Origin: Dromiciops gliroides
Taxonomy: Eukaryota > Chordata > Mammalia > Microbiotheria > Microbiotheriidae
Direction of reading: 5' to 3'
Assembly: GCF_019393635.1 (NCBI RefSeq)
Contig: NC_057861.1
Coordinates: 460,602,330-460,666,329, forward strand
DNA: 64,000 nt
Translations under genes and position numbers: made by a program
The notes under the pieces: model-generated
Databases searched by the model: none
What the model saw: the letters and a program-made list of their open reading frames with translations, nothing else
Told to the model about the DNA's origin: nothing
Shown here: positions 55,050-64,000 of the stretch, piece after piece
How the letters are laid out: each line of letters starts with the position of its first letter
How positions within the stretch are numbered: the first letter of the stretch is position 1

Positions 55050-55310
55050 GAAATTAATCATAAAAGACATCTTGTTCAACCTCTCATTTTGAAGATGAAG
55101 AAAGCTGGACCCATGGAGCAGAAGTGACTTGGCCAGGGTCACACAACCACGAAGCAACAAAGCCAAGATTTTACTTAGGTCTTCTAACTCCAGAATTAGA
55201 ATTGCCACCTCTCAGGGTTGTTGTGAGGATCAATATGAGATAACATTGTAAAGTGCCTAATACAGCACCTGGCACATAGTAGGCTTTTACTAAATGCTTC
55301 TTCCCTTCCT
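55050..55310. repeat. Two MIR-type pieces joined
   Basis: CATTTTGAAGATGAAGAAAGCTGGACCCATGG...GGCCAGGGTCACACAACC is a reverse-type MIR part. CTCAGGGTTGTTGTGAGGATCAATATGAGATAAC...AGCACCTGGCACATAGTAGGC is a forward 3' part. Confidence 0.65.
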
Positions 55311-55319
55311 GCTTTCACA

Positions 55320-56690
55320 GAGCCAGCATTCCTTTCACTACAACAATGAAATAATTCTGATTAAAACTCCTCAGCATACAGATAAGAAAAGAAATCCATA
55401 GTAATCACAGTTTCTTTATGAAAGTTCTATTCCTTATGTGCGTGGGAATGGAGGGGCAAAGAGGGTTAGAAAGGTCTTAAGATGTGAAGAGGATCATAAA
55501 GACATTTTAAATCTAGATTTAGGTCCTTTAGCTGACTGAATGAGAAATGTCTCATCTCCTAAATTTAGCTTCTCACTTAACTGCCTTGTGAGGTCTGCAG
55601 TGGTATGTATTGCAGTATTTTAGGGCAGTGATTGACAACCAGGGCTGGAGTGATGAGGGCTCAGTCTCAGAAAGAAATGCTACATTTACATCTCCTGAAG
55701 CTTACATGTGACATTCCCCACCCCCTACTCTCCTCTTCCTCTCCAGAAGGTAAATGAGTCAGTAGATGGAATTCAGTTAAAAATTAATGTAAAAGACATT
55801 TTACCCTTTTTTTCTACCACTATAATATTAACAGGCCCTTACTCAAAAGTGAAATGAAATCTAATACCATATTGGGAAGAAAGGATTGAGAAATGCATAC
55901 AGAAATACTTCTTATGACATTGTCCCAACCAGCATCATTTCACAATGACATCACTGGACTATTTTAACTACACCAAACCATAAAGTCCAGAATCTCACTG
56001 TAATGCTATTGGGATCTGGTTTCTGTTCCTGGATCCCCACCAGGGTGGTGCTCAATCCGGTCTGTTCAACTCCATGTTTGTGAAACTATTTTCCATAAAT
56101 TGTCAACTGTAGTTGATGTTTTTGTAGAAACAATGATATTAGGCAGGCATTGCCTATATTCCCATTTTGTTCTGCCTCTGGAGGAAATAAATGAAAGGCA
56201 ATGAACCTTCTGTTCCATTTTGACCATATTACTACTTAATGGATGTCTTCATGTTTGACTAGACTGGTGATTGTTATTGATAAGTAAGATGACCCATTTC
56301 ACCAAATTCTTCATGCTGAAGTCCATCCATATAGCACTTGCCATTGCTCACAACCTATAGATCTTCCTTTCCATTTGTGCCCTGTCGCGTCATAAAATGA
56401 GTACTTGTGTTTTTAAAACTCTGAATCTATGGTTGAATGTCTTAATAATGAATTTTGCATGTGAATTCAATAAGTCATTTAATTTTTTTAGATATCATAA
56501 CCCAAATACCAAATGACTTCATAAAATGAAAAAAAAAAATCTAACTTATTACATCTAAATGAATCTCAGAAGAACTTTTCTTGCTTTCTTTCTTTTTTAA
56601 ATCCTGTCCTGGGATTCCCTATTTTCTTAAAGTGACTTCAAATCTTTCTCTTTTCTCAGTCTTTGAGCATGAAATGTAGAAACAAATGGA
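55320..56690. other. No gene seen; unique-looking sequence
   Basis: About 1.4 kb of AT-rich text without recognised repeats or coding similarity. Confidence 0.4.
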
Positions 56691-56694
56691 GAAC

Positions 56695-57121
56695 TGTAAG
56701 GGGCTAAAATTCTAGCTATACTATCTAAAATCTAATGAGTGGTTGCCAATAAATTATAAGCTTTAGCAAGAGTATTTAAATGTTTAAGTATTTATTAAAG
56801 AGCATTAGGATCAGAGAGAAAGGTAAAAACCTAACTATTTCTAAGAGACCCTATCATCTGACCTACCTTGGCAAGGTCAGGAACCAAAAAGAGACAGAAC
56901 CCCTCCACCAGCGTCTGCTTCTTACTTCATGTCCTCCTCCCAGAAATGGGAGGCTCCTCAAGTTGATTGGCTGGTAGCCTTGATAGACAGTACCTACGAG
57001 CAAAAGTCACTTCCTTACACCAAGGACCTTGACCGCATGGCTTGCCCTCAGAGGCCTTCTCCTCATGGCAGAGCTTTTCTACAGTAAGTCTCCAGCAGGT
57101 GGCGTCATTCCAATCGTTACA
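56695..57121 (-). mobile_element. Solo LTR of an endogenous retrovirus, 427 bp, 4-bp TSD
   Basis: Read on the reverse strand it begins TGTAACGATTGG and ends GCCCCTTACA. GAAC flanks both sides (56691-56694, 57122-57125). A polyadenylation signal TTTATT (AATAAA on the reverse strand) lies at 56791-56796. Its R/U5 text CTTTAATAAATACTTAAA..CTCTTGC is shared with the LTR at 41511-42087, so the two are related. No internal sequence remains. Confidence 0.92.
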
Positions 57122-57331
57122 GAACCATAGTCTTCTAACCTCATCACTCCTTACTCAAGGAATATTCTTTTAAAATATTTGCTTGAGCTCCACTGACCAT
57201 AAATTTTTATTAGCTAACCTCAACTAGGTCCTCATTTCCTCCTCCAATTGATTCTCTGTCCTATTCCACAAAAAGACGAATTCAAACTTCTTTTCTCCTT
57301 AAATCTAACATACCCTCCCCTCCCCTCACTT

Positions 57332-57474
57332 GTTTTTTTGGTGAGGTAATTGGGGTTAAGTGACTTGCCCAGGGCCACACAGCTAATAAGTGTCAAGTGT
57401 CTGAGGCTGAATTTGAACTCAGGTCCTCCTGAATCTAGGGCCAGTGCTTTATCCACTGCACCACCTAGCTGCCC
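57332..57474 (-). mobile_element. Family A SINE
   Basis: Reverse copy ending CACCTAGCTGCCC. TSD CTCCCCTCACTT is exact at 57320-57331 and 57475-57486. Confidence 0.94.
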
Positions 57475-57539
57475 CTCCCCTCACTTTCTTAACTGAGGAT
57501 CTTGTTCTATACTTTAGTAAAAATAATTGAAGAAATTTT

Positions 57540-57860
57540 CCCTTAGGTGTCTCTTCTGTGTATCTCAAAGCCCTTTAATGTCATTATTCAGTCTTACTTC
57601 CATTAATAAAGGGGTTTCCCCTTTCCTTACCAAAACCAAACCCTACACATACCCTTGTTTCCATCACTTCCCATATTCTCCAAAAGGTTGCCCTCATAAT
57701 CATTCCCCCTCCACCAATCTTCAATCTCTCCCTGATTCCCTACTGCTTATAAATACACTCAAGTCTCCTTCCATAAATCCAACCTTCCCCTCTCTTGTCT
57801 TTCTCTGCAAAACTAAAAAAGGAAAGATAAGAAAAAGATTTATATCATCAAGCTCATCAT
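57540..57860 (+). repeat. Probable L2 LINE fragment
   Basis: AAACCCTACACATACCCTTGTTTCC, CCTCCACCAATCTTCAATCTCTCCCTGATTCCCTACTGC and CTTCCATAAATCC resemble the L2 upstream part at 48620-48770. Confidence 0.5.
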
Positions 57861-57861
57861 T

Positions 57862-58185
57862 TCTTATAGCACAATAGTATTCCATCAAAATAATTTATCA
57901 CATCTTGTTTAGCCATTCCCTAACTGATGGGCATCCCCTCATCCAATTATTTGCCACCGCAAAAAGAGCTCCAATAAATATTTTTGTACATATAGGTCCT
58001 TCTCCTTTTTCTTTGATCTCTTTGGGATACAAACCTAGTAGTAGTATTGCAAGGTCAAAGGGTATACACAATTTTATAGCCCTTTGGGTATAGTTCCAAA
58101 TTGCTCTCCAGAATGGTTGAATCAGTTCACAATTCCACCAATAGTGTATTAGTGTCCAAAATTTTCGACATCTCCCCAATGTGAC
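57862..58185 (-). repeat. L1 ORF2 C-terminal fragment
   Basis: Plus-strand landmarks are TTTAGCCATTCCCTAACTGATGGGCATCCCCTC, AGAGCTCCAATAAATATTTTTGTACA and TATAGCCCTTTGGGTATAGTTCCAAATTGCTCTCCAGAATGGTTG. The reverse strand reads FWRAIWNYTQRAIKLCIPFD in an open segment of 93 codons. Confidence 0.88.
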
Positions 58186-58303
58186 AGACCTTTCCTGACA
58201 ACTTCCTTAGTTGTCTTGGGTTGGAAATTTATTTCACATAGACCTTTTGTTGGTTCAGTCACTCAAAAATTTTATTTGAAGCATTACTTTAAAATTGGGT
58301 ATA
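58186..58303. other. Unclassified sequence before the L1
   Basis: CAACTTCCTTAGTTGTCTTGGGTTGG...CCTTTTGTTGGTTCAGTCACTC looks like part of a known type of dispersed element, but I could not name it. Confidence 0.3.
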
Positions 58304-58317
58304 GAAATCTATCTTAC

Positions 58318-58394
58318 CATGACACTTACTGGCTGTGTGACCTTGGGCAAGTCACTTAACCCTCACTGCCCCTCCAAAAAAAAAAAAGAAAAAG
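58318..58394 (+). mobile_element. Strongly 5'-truncated family A SINE
   Basis: Only the last part (GACACTTACTGGCTGTGTGACC...CTGCCCCTCC plus A-tail). TSD GAAATCTATCTTAC is exact at 58304-58317 and 58395-58408, so the short form was integrated as such. Confidence 0.95.
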
Positions 58395-58419
58395 GAAATC
58401 TATCTTACGCAATAGAGAA

Positions 58420-61105
58420 GCAGAAGGGGAAGGAAGTAAGGGAAAGGGGGGCAGGGAGTGACAAAAAGGAAGGCAGTGGTCAGAAGCAAAATAGACTTTA
58501 GAGGAGGAACAGGATAAAAAGAGAGAGAAGAATAAACAGAAGAAAATAGGATGGAGGGAAATGCACAGTTAGCAATCATAACTGTGAATATGAATGGGCT
58601 GAAATCACCCATAAAAAAGAAATGAATAACAAAATGGATTAGAAACCAGAATCTGACAATATGTTGTTTACAAGGAACACACTCAAAGAAGAGACACACA
58701 TAGAGTTTAAAAAAGGAAGCTGGAACAAAATTTAACTGAAAGAAAAAAAAGGCAGTGGTAGCAATTATGATCTCAAACAAAGCAAAAACAAAAAAAGACC
58801 TGAGTAGAAGAGAGGACAAGCAGGGAAACAACATCTTGCTAACAGGCACCAGAGACAATGAAGTAATACCAATACTAAACCTATATGCACCAAATGGCTT
58901 AGCATTTAAATTCTTAAAGGAAAAGTTCAATGAATTATAGGAGGAAATAGACAGGAAATACCGAGGGACCTCAAATTTCCCCCCTCAGAACCAGACAAAT
59001 CTAACCCTAAGATGAATAAGAAAGAACTTAAGGAGATGAATAGAGTCTTAGAGAAGTTAGATATGATAGACCTGTGGAGAAAACGGAATGGGAATGGAAA
59101 GGGTTATACCTTTTTCTCAGCAGCACATGGCACCTACACAAAAATTGACCATGATTTTAGGGCATAAGAACCTCACAACCAAATGCAGAAAAAACAGAAC
59201 TAACAAATGCATTCTTTTCAGGTCTTAATGAAGTAAAAATTACATTTAATAAAGAACCATGGAAACATAAATTTGAAAATTAATTAGAAAAGATCGAATC
59301 ACAGAAACAATAAAAAATTTGATTAAAGAAAAAAACAACAATGAGGCAACATACCAAAATTTGTGGAATGCAGCCAAAGCAGTACTGAGGGCAAATTTTA
59401 TATCTCTACGTGTATACATTAACAAAATAGAGAAAAAGCAGATTAATGAATTGGACATGCAATTTTTAAAACTAGAAAAAAGAACAAATTTAAAAACTTC
59501 AATTAAACATTAAAATGAAAATCCTAAAAATCAAAGGAGAGATTAATAAAATTGAAAGTTAAAAAATAACTATTGAACTAATAAATAAAACTAGGAGTTG
59601 GTTTATGGGGAGAAACAATAAAATAGATGAACCATTGATTAATTTGATTTTTTTAAAAGAAAGAAGAAAACTAAATTACCAGTATCAAAAATGAAAAGGG
59701 TGAATATAACACAATTGAACATATAATTATTAAGAGTTATTTTATTTAATTCTATGCCAGTAAAACTTACAATCTAAGTGAATATTTTAAAAAAATATAA
59801 ATTGCCTATGTAACGTAAGAGGAAATAAAATACTTAAATAATTCTATCTTAGAAAAAGAAATTGAACAAGCCATAAATGAGCTAAGAAAAAATCTACAAA
59901 ACCAAATAGATTTACAAGTGAATTCTATCAAACATTTAAAGAAAAATTGATCCCCAAACTATGTAACCTATTTGAAAAAAATAGGTCAAGAAGGAATTCT
60001 GACAAATTCTTTTTATGACGCAAATATGGTTTTGATACCTAAATAAGAGAGAGCAAAAACAGAAAAAGAAAACTATAGATCAATTTCCTTAATGAATATC
60101 AATGGAACATTTTAAAATAAAATACTAGCAAAGAGATTATAACAATATATCACAAAAATCATACACTTTTATCAGGCTAGCTTTATGCTAGTCAAATTCA
60201 TAAAAAGATGATCTATTTCCCAATTGATAAATGGTCAAAGAATATGAACAGGCAGTTTTCAGAAGAAGAAATAAAAACTATCAATGGTCCTGTGAAAAAA
60301 TGCTTTGAATCTCTATTGATTAGAGAAATGCAAATTAAAACCACTCTGAGATACCACCTAATACCTATTAGATTGGCTAACAAGACAGAAAAGCAAAGTG
60401 ACAAATGCTGGAGGAAAAATACGGAAAAATCAGAATACTAATGCACTGTTGGTTGAACCAGTTCAGTAGTTCTGGAGAACAACTTTGAACTACTTCCAAA
60501 GAGCTATGAAATTGTGCATATTCTTTGAACTAGCAATACCACTGCATCCCAAAGAGAAAAAAGAAGAAGGAAAATGACCTAGTTGTATAAAAATATTTAT
60601 TGCAACTCTTTTTGTGGTGGCAAATACTGGAAATTAAGGGGATGTCCATAAACTGATGAATGACTGAACAAGTTGAGATATACAATGGTGATGGAATACT
60701 ATTGTGCTATAAGAAATGATGAGCAGGATGCTTTCAGAAAAACCTGGGATGACTTATAGAAATTGATGCAAAGTGAAGTGAACAGAACCAGAACACTGTA
60801 CACAGTAACAGCAATATTGTTAATAATGATCAACTGTGAAAGACTTAGCTACTCTGATAAAAACAATGATCTAAAACAATTCCAAAGAACACATGATGAA
60901 AAATGCTATACATTTCGAGAGAGAGAACTGCTGAATTCTGAGTACAGATTAAAGCATACTTTTAAATTTTTCTTGTTTGTGCACGTGTGTTTTCTTCTGC
61001 AACATGGCTAATATGGAAATGTGTTTTGCATTACTTTACATGCACACTCAGAATCATATTGCTTGCTTTCTCAAGGTGGGGAGGGAGAGAGAGAATTTGC
61101 AACTC
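58420..61105 (+). mobile_element. L1 retrotransposon with endonuclease start and internal deletion (dead)
   Basis: The start of ORF2 is present: TVNMNGL (about 58579-58601) is the endonuclease N-terminus, and CCLQGTH follows at about 58661-58682, where L1 normally has QETH. The catalytic Glu is therefore replaced by Gly. NLYAPNG lies near 58880-58900. Text before the RT core continues to about 60190 ([14 protein letters not shown]). It then jumps to the region after the RT core (PIDKWSKNMNRQF, 60213 on), so the FADD palm motif and about 1.3 kb are missing. The 3' noncoding end runs through CAGTAACAGCAATATTG (about 60802) to AGAATTTGCAACTCATAATTTTA. Many stops. Confidence 0.88.
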
Positions 61106-61730
61106 ATAATTTTACTTTATTTTTTAGCTTGCTAGCCCTAAAGACAGTTGAAGAAAGAAAGCTATGTTGAATATGACCCCTGGAAGTCTAGGAACAGTCA
61201 TCTATAGATGGAAAACCCAGCTTGTAAAAGGGATAACATTTTGTTTTTCTCTTGTGCTTCTGCCAGAAAGCAGCAGGCAGGAAGATTATTTCTCTCTCCT
61301 TCACCCATTATTGTTCATGGTATCTTGCATTACACTACTTGCTCAGTAGTAGAAACCATACCAAGCAGGTCAGAAAAAAGAGATGGTCACAGTGGAGACA
61401 GCTCTATAGAGAGTAGCTCTTGGAAACAGAGAAGAAATCTAAGTATATAATTAAGAGAAAATTAAGCCTGGAAGTCAGAAGTCAAACTATGGAGGAGTAA
61501 TTGACACAGGAAACCTAGCTGAGCAAATTGACCAGGAGAGACACTATTTCCAGGGTTGGGGGAAAGAACAGCATGAAAACCCTACAACAAGAAGGAGGAC
61601 ATCAGCACCCTACAGTTCTTGGTGCATGGTTTGCCTTGGCTACCTGTGTTGCCTATGTGTATGCTGTACCATTATTATATACCAAATATGTATCCAGTCT
61701 TTCTGATGATGCTATATGTAGTTAGAAGGA
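61106..61730. other. No gene seen
   Basis: Unclassified. Open frames of 60-80 codons have no recognizable domain. Confidence 0.4.
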
Positions 61731-61754
61731 AATGAGCTATAAGTTTACAGTGAG

Positions 61755-61913
61755 GGGCAGCTAGATAGCACAGTGGTAAAGCACTGGCCCTGGGTTCAGG
61801 AGTACCTGAGTTCAAATCCGGCCTCAGACACTTGACACTTACTAGCTGTGTGACCCTGGGCAAGTCACTTAACCCTCATTGCCCTGCAAAAAAAAAAAAA
61901 ACAACAAAAAAAA
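61755..61913 (+). mobile_element. Family A SINE
   Basis: GGGCAGCTAGATAGCACAG to CTCATTGCCCTGC plus long A-tail. TSD ATAAGTTTACAGTGAG is exact over 16 bp at 61739-61754 and 61914-61929. Confidence 0.97.
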
Positions 61914-61993
61914 ATAAGTTTACAGTGAGAATATTTTGTTACTATTTTTCTTTTCCATCTTAGTAAATGCTTTTGTTTTGAGTCAATTGTAAT

Positions 61994-62275
61994 TTGTTGT
62001 TATTGTTGTTCAGTCATGTCCAACTTTACATGATCCCATGGACATCTGTCCATGGTGTTTTCTTTTTCTTTTTCTTTTTTTTTCTTTATGGGGCAATGGG
62101 GTTAAGTGACTTGCCCAGGGTCACACAGCTAGTAAGTGTTAAGTGTCTGAGGCCGGATTTGAACTCAGGAACTCCTGAATCCAGGGCCGGTGCTTTATCC
62201 GCCACCTAGCCGCCCCCATGGTGTTTTCTTGACAGATACTGGAGTGTTTTGCCATTTTCTTCTACAGTTGTGTCT
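61994..62275 (-). repeat. RTE LINE / family C 3' end, split by a SINE
   Basis: TTGTTGTTATTGTTGTTCAGTCATGTCCAAC...CCATGGTGTTTTCTT, resuming after the SINE with CCATGGTGTTTTCTTGACAGATACTGGAGTGTTTTGCCATTTTCTTC. Reverse of the RTE/BovB-like 3' end. Confidence 0.8.
62065..62215 (-). mobile_element. Family A SINE inside the RTE end
   Basis: Reverse copy ending CACCTAGCCGCCC. TSD CCATGGTGTTTTCTT is exact at 62050-62064 and 62216-62230. Confidence 0.96.
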
Positions 62276-62364
62276 ACTAGCTAACTATTATAGTGGGGGA
62301 TTATAAGAAAAAGTTTTAGATGTGCACACCCAGAGAGTATCATGGACATGGGGTAGCAGCTACT

Positions 62365-63236
62365 TGTAAGAAATTATTGTGATTTGGAGACCCTGCCTTT
62401 GGGCTAAGATTAAAAAACCTTAGGCCCTCAGGGTTTTTCTCTGTGTGAGCTGGGCTGGAGCTGCCCCTCCCCCTCTGTTTCAGCTGCGAAAACCCTGGCC
62501 ATGCCAGGCCATGTGGAGGCTCTGGGCACACAGCAGGTGGGGGGGGCACATGGCTCCCTCGAGCCCCCAGCTGGGACCCTAGGGTACCAGCGAATTAGCT
62601 TGGTGTGCATTGGCATGGCTCAACCCGAGTTTCAAGTCAGAAAGAAGAGTTTATTATTCAGAAGTTAGATGGTAAGGGGGAGGCTACAGGAATGGTAGGG
62701 TGAGACTGGGGACGCTACAGAGACAGTGAGAGTGAGGTAGTGGAACGGAGTAGTGAAAGGACAGCTAGAGGACTGAGAAAGGAGAGGTGGCTTGGGGGTT
62801 GTAAGTGCAGGCAGCAGAGGCAACAGCAGCCACACCCACAGAGAGGGAGCTAAGGAGAGATGGAGAGATGCGCAGGCCACAGGAGAGAAAGTTAAAATGC
62901 AATCTGGTCATATATTTCTTTGTCCTTGTTTCTACATTTATCTCTAAGTTTATTCACCTAAATAAACCCTTTGCTGTTAAATTGAAAGAGGCTTCCTAAT
63001 CTTTTTTCTTGTAGTCTGGGAGAGGCAGTGGGGGAGGGGGAGCCTCCCAATTGGCTCTTCCCATATTAAATTAAAAGCAGTCAGATAGCCAGCCAGGAGG
63101 TCACAGATTAAGACCCAGTTAATAATATTTTTATAGGAATTATGACCACGGCAGGACTTACGGGCCAGTTATAATTTTTCAGATAGCTTATAGTTATAAT
63201 TTTTCAGATTAGGATTCAGTTAGTAATTTTTTTACA
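62365..63236 (+). mobile_element. Solo LTR of an endogenous retrovirus, about 872 bp, 4-bp TSD
   Basis: Starts TGTAAGAAATTATTGTG and ends AATTTTTTTACA, flanked by TACT at 62361-62364 and 63237-63240. AATAAA at 62962-62967 is followed by a U5-like segment (CCCTTTGCTGTTAAATTGAAAGAGGC). The GC-rich central part (62440-62900) contrasts with the AT-rich surroundings. No internal retroviral sequence. Confidence 0.8.
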
Positions 63237-63283
63237 TACTCTCAGTGGAACCCACCACACAAGTACAAGAGTGAGGAAGGGTG

Positions 63284-63402
63284 GATAAAGAACCAGCCCT
63301 GGATTCAGGAGGAACTGAGTTCAAATCTGGTCTCAGACACTTGACACTTACTAGTTGTGTGACCCTGGACAAGTCACTTACACCTCATTGCCCTGAAAAA
63401 AA
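63284..63402 (+). mobile_element. 5'-truncated family A SINE
   Basis: Begins TGGATAAAGAACC. TSD AAGAGTGAGGAAGGG is exact at 63269-63283 and 63403-63417. Confidence 0.95.
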
Positions 63403-63439
63403 AAGAGTGAGGAAGGGGTGGGGGATAAATCCCTACAGG

Positions 63440-64000
63440 AGTTGATGCCACACATAGGAATCTCAAACATTATGTCCCAAACAGAAATCATGTTCTTCTC
63501 TCAAAACTCATCCCTCACCCAAATTTTCCTATTTCTTTCAAGGACATCACCATCCTTCCAGTCTCCAATGTTCACAATGTCAAGGTCATCCTTAACTCTT
63601 CACTCTCCCTCATATGCCATTTACACTGAGTCATCAAATCTTGCCATTTATATCTCCACAAAGTCTCTTATATCTGATCCCTTCTTTCTACTTATCACAG
63701 TTAGTCCCTTATCACTTTTTCCTGGATCATCATAATAACTTCCAAATTGGTCTTTTTGCCTTAAGTCTCTCCCTTCCAATCCAACTACTGCATAAATGCC
63801 AGAGGGATTTTCCTAAGGTCTGAACTGGTGGTTCCCCTATTCAATGAACTTTGATTCCTATTACCTAGAGCATAAAATGCAAATTTCTCTTTTTGGCATT
63901 TAAAGTCTTTTACAACCTGGTAACCAACTTTATTATGCAGTATTCCTCCTTCCTGCATCTAATAGCAAGGCCAAATAGTCGTCCTTCTTACCTTTCATCA
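63440..64000 (+). repeat. L2 LINE, continuing beyond the window
   Basis: CCATCCTTCCAGTCTCC, AAGGTCATCCTTAACTCTTCACTCTCCC, CATCATAATAACTTCCAAATTGGTC, TTAAAGTCTTTTACAACCTGG. L2 ORF2 3' region, dead. Confidence 0.82.

Noticed and set aside
58400..58930. 176-codon reverse open frame rich in Phe and Leu
   Set aside because: Antisense shadow of the L1 ORF2 endonuclease region.
1243..64000. Further ERAP2-like exons downstream of the relic
   Set aside because: Looked by eye for the exon 3 (CFDEP) and zinc-site (HEXXH, WWNDLWLNEGFA-like) segments and found none; a translated search would be needed to be sure.

Overview
The window reads as a gene-poor, repeat-dense stretch of a marsupial genome. The diagnostic signal is about 30 copies of a tRNA-derived SINE, either as GGGGCAGCTAGGTGGCGCAG...ACTTAACCCTCATTGCCC plus an A-tail or its complement, many with target-site duplications (TSDs). 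The SINE keeps an exact type-2 pol III A box (TGGCGCAGTGG) and B box (GTTCAAATCC). It sits beside L1 copies with the marsupial-type 3' end and ancient L2, CR1/L3 and MIR/CORE-SINE relics. Nothing resembles a prokaryote, and there is no intact protein gene, rRNA, functional tRNA or CRISPR array. Family labels rest on remembered consensus sequences, not on a search. The exact species cannot be told.

Three SINE types recur and are named here for brevity. Family A is the short (about 145 bp) SINE above. Family B has the same tRNA head joined to a tail reading CATCTCCAGTTGTCCTGAT...GGACAAACAACA. Family C has the same head joined to a tail reading GAGAAGGAAATGGCAAACCACTCC...GACTGAACAACAAC, which resembles the 3' end of RTE/BovB LINEs.

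Layout. 0.8-1.25 kb: a decayed exon matching exon 2 of an ERAP2-like endoplasmic-reticulum aminopeptidase, with a splice donor still in place. 2.1-2.65 kb: a pogo/Tigger-like DNA element carrying a SINE. 3-8.3 kb: L2, hAT-type MITE, SINEs and L1 3' ends. 9-11.6 kb: SINEs and old unclassified repeats. 11.7-12.75 kb: L2. 13-21 kb: mostly unique-looking sequence, one foldback element, MIR relics and an LTR-like unit. 21-23.5 kb: a CR1/L3 relic and an L1 fragment. 24-33 kb: SINEs, two hAT MITEs, an LTR-like relic and microsatellites. 33-41 kb: L1/HAL1-like 3' fragments and many SINEs. 41.5-42.1 kb: a solo LTR inside a SINE. 43.8-45.5 kb: L1 fragments. 45.75-46.4 kb: a PTTG1 (securin) retrocopy broken by two A-run frameshifts. 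48.5-50.4 kb: an L2 repeatedly interrupted by later insertions. 51.6-54.4 kb: a 5'-truncated L1 with imperfect target-site duplications. 56.7-57.1 kb: a second solo LTR. 58.4-61.1 kb: an L1 with endonuclease region and an internal deletion. 62.4-63.2 kb: a third solo LTR. 63.4 kb to the end: L2.

The loci do not work together as a system. The value of the window is in the two host-gene relics and in insertion histories that can be read directly from nested TSDs.
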